This document shows, one piece after another, positions 58,221-64,000 of a DNA stretch of 64,000 nucleotides (positions within the stretch are counted from its first letter, which is position 1; every line of letters begins with the position of its first letter). Below the pieces are notes generated by a model. That model was not told the DNA's origin, made no database searches, and worked only from the letters and a program-made list of their open reading frames with translations. The DNA is taken from assembly GCA_028095005.1 (NCBI GenBank), contig CM051460.1, forward strand, positions 111,759,039 through 111,823,038. Direction: 5' to 3'. Origin of the DNA: Rhynchospora pubera (lineage: Eukaryota > Streptophyta > Magnoliopsida > Poales > Cyperaceae). The position numbers and the translations under genes were made by a program.

Positions 58221-58723
58221 CTTCTGTTTCTTCAAACAACGACACAATCTGATCAGATACCGCCGCCACCACCAGAAAAAACCACTGCAATTGAACAGCA
58301 GGATGAAAATGCAACACCTGCAATTCATGTTGTCACTTCTACAACAAAAAGCAAAGAGGTACAACTGTTAGATTCATTGTGATCCTACCAGACCACTTTT
58401 AGTGTTGATATCACCATATAATGTGCCCATATTAAATTTCTTTACACAACTTACACAGGCCGATTTCACAAGGTGCAAGTCTCAGCACAGTCCCTTTGAA
58501 AACGGTCAGACGAAGATTAAAAGATAAGATACTTTCTCCTATTCTGATGAAACAGAAAGGTCATAGATCTTATACATATATTAATACAATATTACCAAAT
58601 AAATGACACCTGCAATACTCTAATAAATTCTTATCTTCTCTTTATAATTATTGTTCTTTTTTCTTTCTTACAGACAGATCAGATGAGCCACCCACACCAG
58701 ATCACACAGAAGATCCAAAATGA
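58221..58723 (+). pseudogene. 3' exons of an unidentified gene right of the satellite
   Basis: Three blocks join in phase with good GT-AG borders. Block 1 (about 58221-58358) reads LQTTTQSDQIPPPPPEKTTA then EQQDENATPAIHVVTSTTKS and ends GAG|GTACAA. Block 2 (58459-58504) reads ADFTRCKSQHSPFEN. Block 3 (58674-58723) reads DRSDEPPTPDHTEDPK and a stop. A low-complexity acidic tail of this kind is common, and I cannot name the protein. The start of block 1 merges with the last satellite monomer and has no clear acceptor. It may be the far half of the gene whose weak exons lie left of the array. Confidence 0.45.
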
Positions 58724-58907
58724 ATAGTGCCATCTGAATTATAAATCATTATGCATCCAATAAATGCGTTAAAATATGAAACTTCTTCAAGTTTTAGTTT
58801 ATTATTAAGTATAAACATTTGTAAGAAAATCGTAATTGCAATCAAATAGGCTCAATCCGGATTCTGATTTTATGGTCGGTTTCATATTTTCTGTCCATTC
58901 GTAACCA

Positions 58908-58933
58908 CTAGTGGGTGCTCGCGCGTTGCGCGA
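58908..58933 (-). mobile_element. Helitron 3' terminus
   Basis: On the minus strand the sequence is a perfect hairpin TCGCGC-AAC-GCGCGA, then GCACCCA, then CTAG, then T. A short GC-rich hairpin just before CTRR and insertion before T are the hallmarks of a Helitron 3' end. The element body therefore extends to the right (higher coordinates) and is read on the minus strand. Its 5' TC end was not located. Confidence 0.75.
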
Positions 58934-61351
58934 TTTATTTATTTTTCTTATCGATTCTTAATAATGCCGATAATATAATAATTTTTATAATATATTAAAA
59001 TTGCCCATCATGAAAACCTTTGACCTCGTTAAAAATTGAAATCTGTATTGAACTATAGATTGAAAGAAAAAAAAGAAAAAGAAACAATTGCAAAGGGAAG
59101 ATGTGGGATTGGGAAATAACACATATATGATATGATTGAAATTAAACATAAGTAAATAATTGTAAAATATATCTTAATCAAGCACCAGGACACGTTAGTC
59201 ATTATATCTTTGATAAAAGATACTTTTTGAGTGAAACAAATATGAAGTATTGGGGGGGGGGGGGGGGGGGGAGGGGGAGATTTAGTATCTGGTTTGCCAA
59301 AAGATTGCGAGGGTTTTGAGCATGGTAAACTGACCTCCATATTTCGCAATGCTCATTATGAAAAGTACGAATAGAGTTTCTACTTTCTAATTCTATCCTG
59401 CAGGAAAAAAGGCATCATATAAAAGGAATGCAATATGAAACGCATGCATCTGTGCTTGAATGAGATCTTGAGTTTGTGTGCAACTGATACAATGAACTCA
59501 TACAATCTGATGTTGTTGTCAATTCTATTTAAATAAAAAAAAATGAAAAGATTAATCTAGTGTCAGAAAATGCAAATGTAGTAAGGATATACAAAATCAT
59601 GACACATAGGGTCTAATATTTTAGTCGTCAAAATATATTTTGCATTATTTCATTGAAATAATAATATTGAAAGAGTTTCAATGAAAGTCCAAATCCTTCA
59701 GTACAAATTGAAAGAGAAAAGCAAGGACTGAATTGTAAGGTTTCACATCTTGATGGAAAATAATATACCACAATTTCAAACTGTTCCAGCTATTTACACA
59801 ACGTCTGCATAAATCTAAAGAGGAATACATAGAAGCAAAAGAAAATTATAAAAGTTGCCACAGACAATAAGATATAGAAAGAAAAAAATCTGTCTATTAA
59901 AACAAAGTTGAGACATTCAATTTTTACCAATGAAATATAGATTACCATTGTAAACAATCAATACATGACATAATAATACGTCAAATAGGACAATCTATTT
60001 TTGTAAAAAATTGAGATGGCAAATAAATTAGCTGAAAAAAAATACCTTTAGCTATTTTACAATCCTATTTTGTGTTAAATTAATTTTTTTTTCTAATCAC
60101 CATTACAACTAAAAACTAAAATTATAAACCGAAGAGAAAACAATACTTTTATTGATATTGTAAATTGCTTACTTTATGAAAAGGCAAGAGATCTGACGAA
60201 CATATGTAGAGCAGTCCAACAGTTTGAATTTCGTCAACGACAAAAAACATCATAAAGTCACAATCTGAAAATCGTGTAGTTTTCAAAGCAAATGAGTAGT
60301 ATTAGCCTAAAAACATCATTCTTGTTGTAGCCAATTAAGGCTGAAACTTTTGACTTTATTTGAATTTAATAAATCTTGTTTAAAATTAAAGTGTAAATAT
60401 CCATATGCTTTAGATGACCATTATACCAGTTTATCAAGCACAAATATAAACCTGTTAAAAAATTATAAACAGATTCAAACAATCAAAACTGTCTGCTAAA
60501 CCAATTTAAACAATCTAACTGGAATATATCAACATCAATTAGGTGCTCAAGAAATTTGTACATGTCCACGGTTGCCAAAAAGTTAGTTATATGTATAAGA
60601 AAACAAACTTTTTAAATTCCGAGTCTCTGACCAATTAGAATTATTAGAGAGAGAGTATACATTTCATCCAATATGCTTTCTCTGAGCCATAATATGATGA
60701 TTGTCCTTCTCAACAAGTGCCTGAGAGGGTAAAACAATGGAGCGACATTTTATGTCCTTACATATGTTTTTTGAAGTTGCTTACATCCTTCATAGATCAT
60801 ACTTAAATACCTTTGGTCACAGGGTATTAGTGAAGATTTTGTTGTAGTCCTGCAAATAAAAAATCTCACAAATTATATTACACAGTGGCATGAGAAAATG
60901 TACCTGAATGCTATAAGTAGATAGAAGTCACTTGTGGAGAATAAATATTTTCTTCCATCTGTAACACACAAATATTGCTATCAGTAAATCGAACACTAAC
61001 TTTGTATTTATCATATTTCCATCTAAATGTGTCAATGAGACGGATACAAGTTTCCTGGTTCTCCATTGCTAAATTAGAGAAATTATATACTCGAATATTT
61101 TTACTCTTCTTTAAGAAAATAATTTCAGAAATAAATATCAGTTAAGCCCAAAAAAAAAATATAGGATCAGTAGTACAAAGTTTGCTAATAAATATGAGCA
61201 GATGAGAAAATTGACAGCACAAAATAAGGAATTAAGTAAAACTCTAAAAATTTTTATATGATTTAATTTCACCAATAAAAAAACCCAAATATATAATAAC
61301 AAAATCACTCTCTAATTCTGCAATTAACCTTGAGAAAGGATGCCTCAGTCA
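58934..61351 (-). other. Helitron interior, mostly AT-rich
   Basis: Includes a run of about 20 G at 59252-59271 and a small minus-strand frame at 61066-60911 (MENQETCIRLIDTFRWKYDK, 51 residues) preceded by a TTTAG acceptor. No helicase or Rep domain is seen, so the element is non-autonomous if the Helitron call is right. Confidence 0.35.
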
Positions 61352-62223
61352 AAGATCTACATATAAACAATTCCAACGTGTCTCCTTGAAGCGGCACCTA
61401 AAATGTTTTTATTTCCAAGAACTTCAAATATCACTTCTAGAATTTGAGAGTATTGCATAGTATCATGAGGAAAATATAAAATTTAAATTTATCAATAGCG
61501 TATTTCATAGCACTACCAAGAAAATTTTAGAGTATTGCTTGCATAGTATTATTATTTTTTTCGGTTATTCTATACCAGTGCTTCAAGAACCAAGACCATG
61601 TTGTGGACCAAGCAAAAAATGAACCAAATCAAACCAGCACCAAAGAAGGCTGAAAACTGACCTGAACAAAATTAAGGGAAGTTTAATACACTTGTCTATA
61701 GCTACACCATCAATATTAAAATTAATATTAAAGGAATTACCTGGATTTTGAGGCCTTGTCTGACTTCCACCAAACTATCTCATTTCTCTTGTGTTCAGCC
61801 TATAAGGTGAATACAAATTTAATTCATTTTCTACCATATATAGAAAAGATAAAAGAAGCGCAATTCCAATTCGCATTGTAATGTAAAAAATGACATGTAC
61901 CAGTTTAGTACCAAATTCATCTTCAATACTGGTACAATAAAGACATTCTATCACATTCTAAACATGAAAGGAGTATGTGAAGATAATTAAAAAGAAAGGG
62001 ATCAATCATTCAAAGAATGCCTCTCTTTATTATCCGCTTGTAAATATGAGAGAATTGTGCATGTTGATGAATGATAATTCGAGTTCTAATATCATGATGC
62101 AAATCGAAAAGAGTGGAAAAAATGAAACAAAACTAACATATGTTATGACATTTGAAGCTTCTTCATTTAGCTCAACATATTGAAATGCCTATCCTTCTTT
62201 GCCATATGTTGCTTTGCCTGCTC
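61352..62223 (-). pseudogene. captured-gene-like exons in the Helitron interior
   Basis: Minus-strand blocks 62177-62223, 61901-61928, 61741-61799 and 61352-61397 have GT-AG borders and phases that all fit. They read EQAKQHMAKKDRHFNI, IEDEFGTKL, AEHKRNEIVWWKSDKASKS and CRFKETRWNCLYVDL with a stop. The protein is charged and helical; I do not recognise it. Alternatively the last block can be read VPLQGDTLELFICRSL in another phase, which does not join. The sense direction matches the Helitron orientation, as in gene capture. Confidence 0.4.
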
Positions 62224-62488
62224 CTTCAATGTAATTAAATTTGAGAAACAAAAGAATAAAATGAAATGAAAATAAAGATGAATGGCTGGCTCAATAATGA
62301 TAAAAATGAACTGATTTGAAGTTAAGGGGAAAAAATACGCTAAAAATAAATATGATCTACCATTACTGTGAGGCCTATCTACTCTTCACTGCAGTTTTCA
62401 CCTGTCTCTACTCGCTCCTCTTGATCCTCTCTCAATGTTGGTCACCATTCTAGTCCAAGATGAGATCAAATAGACCGAATTAGTGTAG

Positions 62489-62731
62489 TTAGTGTTTGGA
62501 CCTGTGACTTTGTGAGATGAGGAAGAACTTAATGAAGGAACAATTGACAGAGAAAAAGTGGAACTTGTACCCAACTGGAAGAGGAGCGGAAGAGGGAGGT
62601 GTCCTCACAATGACATCAGCGAGGCGATGTCGGAGGGCGTCCAGATTGGCCGCGAGGAGTCCCAACGATCTCTCCGCTCTGACCTCGAAAATTGCGTAGA
62701 ACAACCAAGCATTCAGTAAACAAAGCGACAT
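62489..62731 (-). pseudogene. GC-rich coding-like block (possible first exon)
   Basis: A minus-strand frame from 62731 reads MSLCLLNAWLFYAIFEVRAE then RSLGLLAANLDALRHRLADV and PPSSAPLPVG, where a GG|GTACAAG donor occurs (about 62573). It is GC-richer than its surroundings. It could be the first exon of the fragments to its left or a separate captured piece. No family is recognised. Confidence 0.35.
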
Positions 62732-63157
62732 CGAGTTGTTCTCTACCTTTTTTTTGACCAGGCAGAGAAGAGAGAAAACGGGTAGCAGTCTAGCAGATGA
62801 AAGAAAATTCGAGAAGCAACAGAGAGAGAGGAGGAGAGGTAAGCCAGTACAAACTCACAGTGTATTGACCTTTCACGCGTGGAAAAGATACCTCGATCAA
62901 AGAGGCGGACAGATTGACTGATCGGACGAACTGGATTGATTCGGAAAAAATAAATGGCCGAGATTGAAACACTGTCGGGAGAACTGTGGATCCACAGTAG
63001 TATCGGATGCGGATTGAATTCTGCGGATTCATGTATTGTCTTTTGATAGCGTAATGTGTGTTGGACTGGCACCATTTCTTTTTTTTTTCCCGAATCTATG
63101 CCATCTTTGTTGCTTTTTTTACAGAAATTAAATTAGCCATTTAAAACATTTTATGTG

Positions 63158-63735
63158 AAACTTTTTATTGAGGAATATTTTTTTTCATCGAATTATTTTG
63201 TTGGACTATTCGCATGTTTACTCTAATTGATTTTATTAGCGTAAACCAGTGAATATTACTGTTACCTTCAGCGCCGATAATGACAACGCTAACATTAAAT
63301 ATTGAAAATGGACAATATATCCATTTCAAATAATATTTTCATTTTTCATATATCTCTCACACATTAGATGGATCTGGTGCTAGTACTTTTAATTAATTAA
63401 AATTCTTAATTAATTAATTACTTAATAAACTTTTTATTGAGGAATATTTTTTTCATTGAATTATTTTTTTGGACTATTCGCATGTTTACTCTAATTGATT
63501 TTATTAGCGTAAACCAATGAATATTACTGTTACCTTCAGCGCCGATAATGACAACGCTAACGTTAAATATTGAAAATGAACAATATATCCGTTTCAAATA
63601 ATGTTTTCATTTTTCACATATCACATATTAAAGTTCTCCCACAGATTGATTGGGCCTGTTGCTGCTATTACTTTTAAAAAATCTGGATATTTTTATAATA
63701 TAATCAAAATTCTTAATTATTTAATAACATTTTTT
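63158..63735 (+). repeat. 269-bp tandem duplication
   Basis: Copy 1 starts at 63158 and copy 2 at 63427 with AAACTTTTTATTGAGGAATA. They share ACTCTAATTGATTTTATTAG and CCTTCAGCGCCGATAATGAC. Copy 2 diverges after about 180 bp and ends near 63735. Confidence 0.85.
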
Positions 63736-63789
63736 AAAATAAATTTCGGCTTTATGTCGGTGATCTGTGACTGCAAGTTAAGGGTGGCC

Positions 63790-64000
63790 GTGGCCTGCCG
63801 CTTATAAGAAAGAAAGCACTTGAAGGCTTGAAGCGAAAAAAGCACTTGCCGAAAGAAAACAAAGGGTAAAGCTTAAATCCGCCGTCGCTCCATAGGCGGC
63901 GATCTCGCTCGAAGGACTTTTTGTCCTTCTTTTTTCCCTTTATAAATAAAGAAATAAATTTGGGGTTGCTATACTTTGTTAGCTCTGGGGTTGGAGACGG
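63790..64000. other. compositionally distinct right edge
   Basis: GC content rises and the sequence holds two hairpins: GAAGGAC-TTTTT-GTCCTTC (63913-63931) and CCGCC/GGCGG around 63880-63900. The GAAAGAAAGCACTTGCCG style recalls plant mitochondrial intergenic DNA, but I cannot confirm it. No gene is seen. Confidence 0.3.

Overview
The window is nuclear DNA from a flowering plant, most likely a eudicot. The evidence is large AT-rich intergenic space, GT-AG introns, plant-type gene families (KH-domain RNA-binding protein, PP2A B55 subunit, CC-NBS-LRR, isoflavone-reductase-like) and plant transposon families (Tat-type Ty3/gypsy, hAT MITE, CACTA, Helitron). An asterid origin is only a guess from protein similarity.

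Layout. 1-1424: 5' exons of a KH-domain protein on the minus strand, running off the left edge. 1425-5657: divergent intergenic spacer with a MITE-like element. 5658-14630: a complete 14-exon gene on the plus strand for the 55 kDa regulatory B subunit of protein phosphatase 2A; exon phases close and give about 502 residues. 15867-18240: a CC-NBS-LRR gene on the minus strand, with one frame break in a homopolymer. 18325-30813: a complete 12.5 kb LTR retrotransposon with 432-bp LTRs (4 differences) and a perfect 5-bp target duplication (ACAAT), inserted 84 bp upstream of the NLR start codon. It carries gag, protease, RT, two RNase H domains and integrase in a reading frame that is broken several times, plus a long antisense ORF and three families of internal tandem repeats. 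32694-34914: four exons of an isoflavone-reductase-like (PCBER-like) gene on the minus strand; the terminal exon is missing.

35-45 kb is a graveyard of small transposons: a hAT MITE with a perfect 8-bp duplication, a CACTA-type end with ACCGGT subterminal repeats, a short LTR element with a tRNA-Met primer site, and inverted LTR/primer-site modules. 45.88-58.22 kb is a 12.3 kb satellite array of about 69 monomers (about 172 bp, or about 190 bp in a longer variant) with signs of higher-order dimers and one perfect inverted segment. Weak, unidentified exons sit on both sides of the array. 58908 onward begins with the 3' terminus of a Helitron (minus-strand orientation) whose interior contains exon-like segments in the sense direction. 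The right edge has a 269-bp tandem duplication and then a compositionally different segment.

The ordinary genes (KH, PP2A B) look intact. The NLR and the reductase look damaged or disconnected. From 35 kb to the right edge no intact host gene could be identified. The most interesting features are the satellite array with its flanking exons, the young retrotransposon that probably separates the NLR from its promoter, and the element's internal minisatellite that shares a core with the sequence beside its own 3' LTR.
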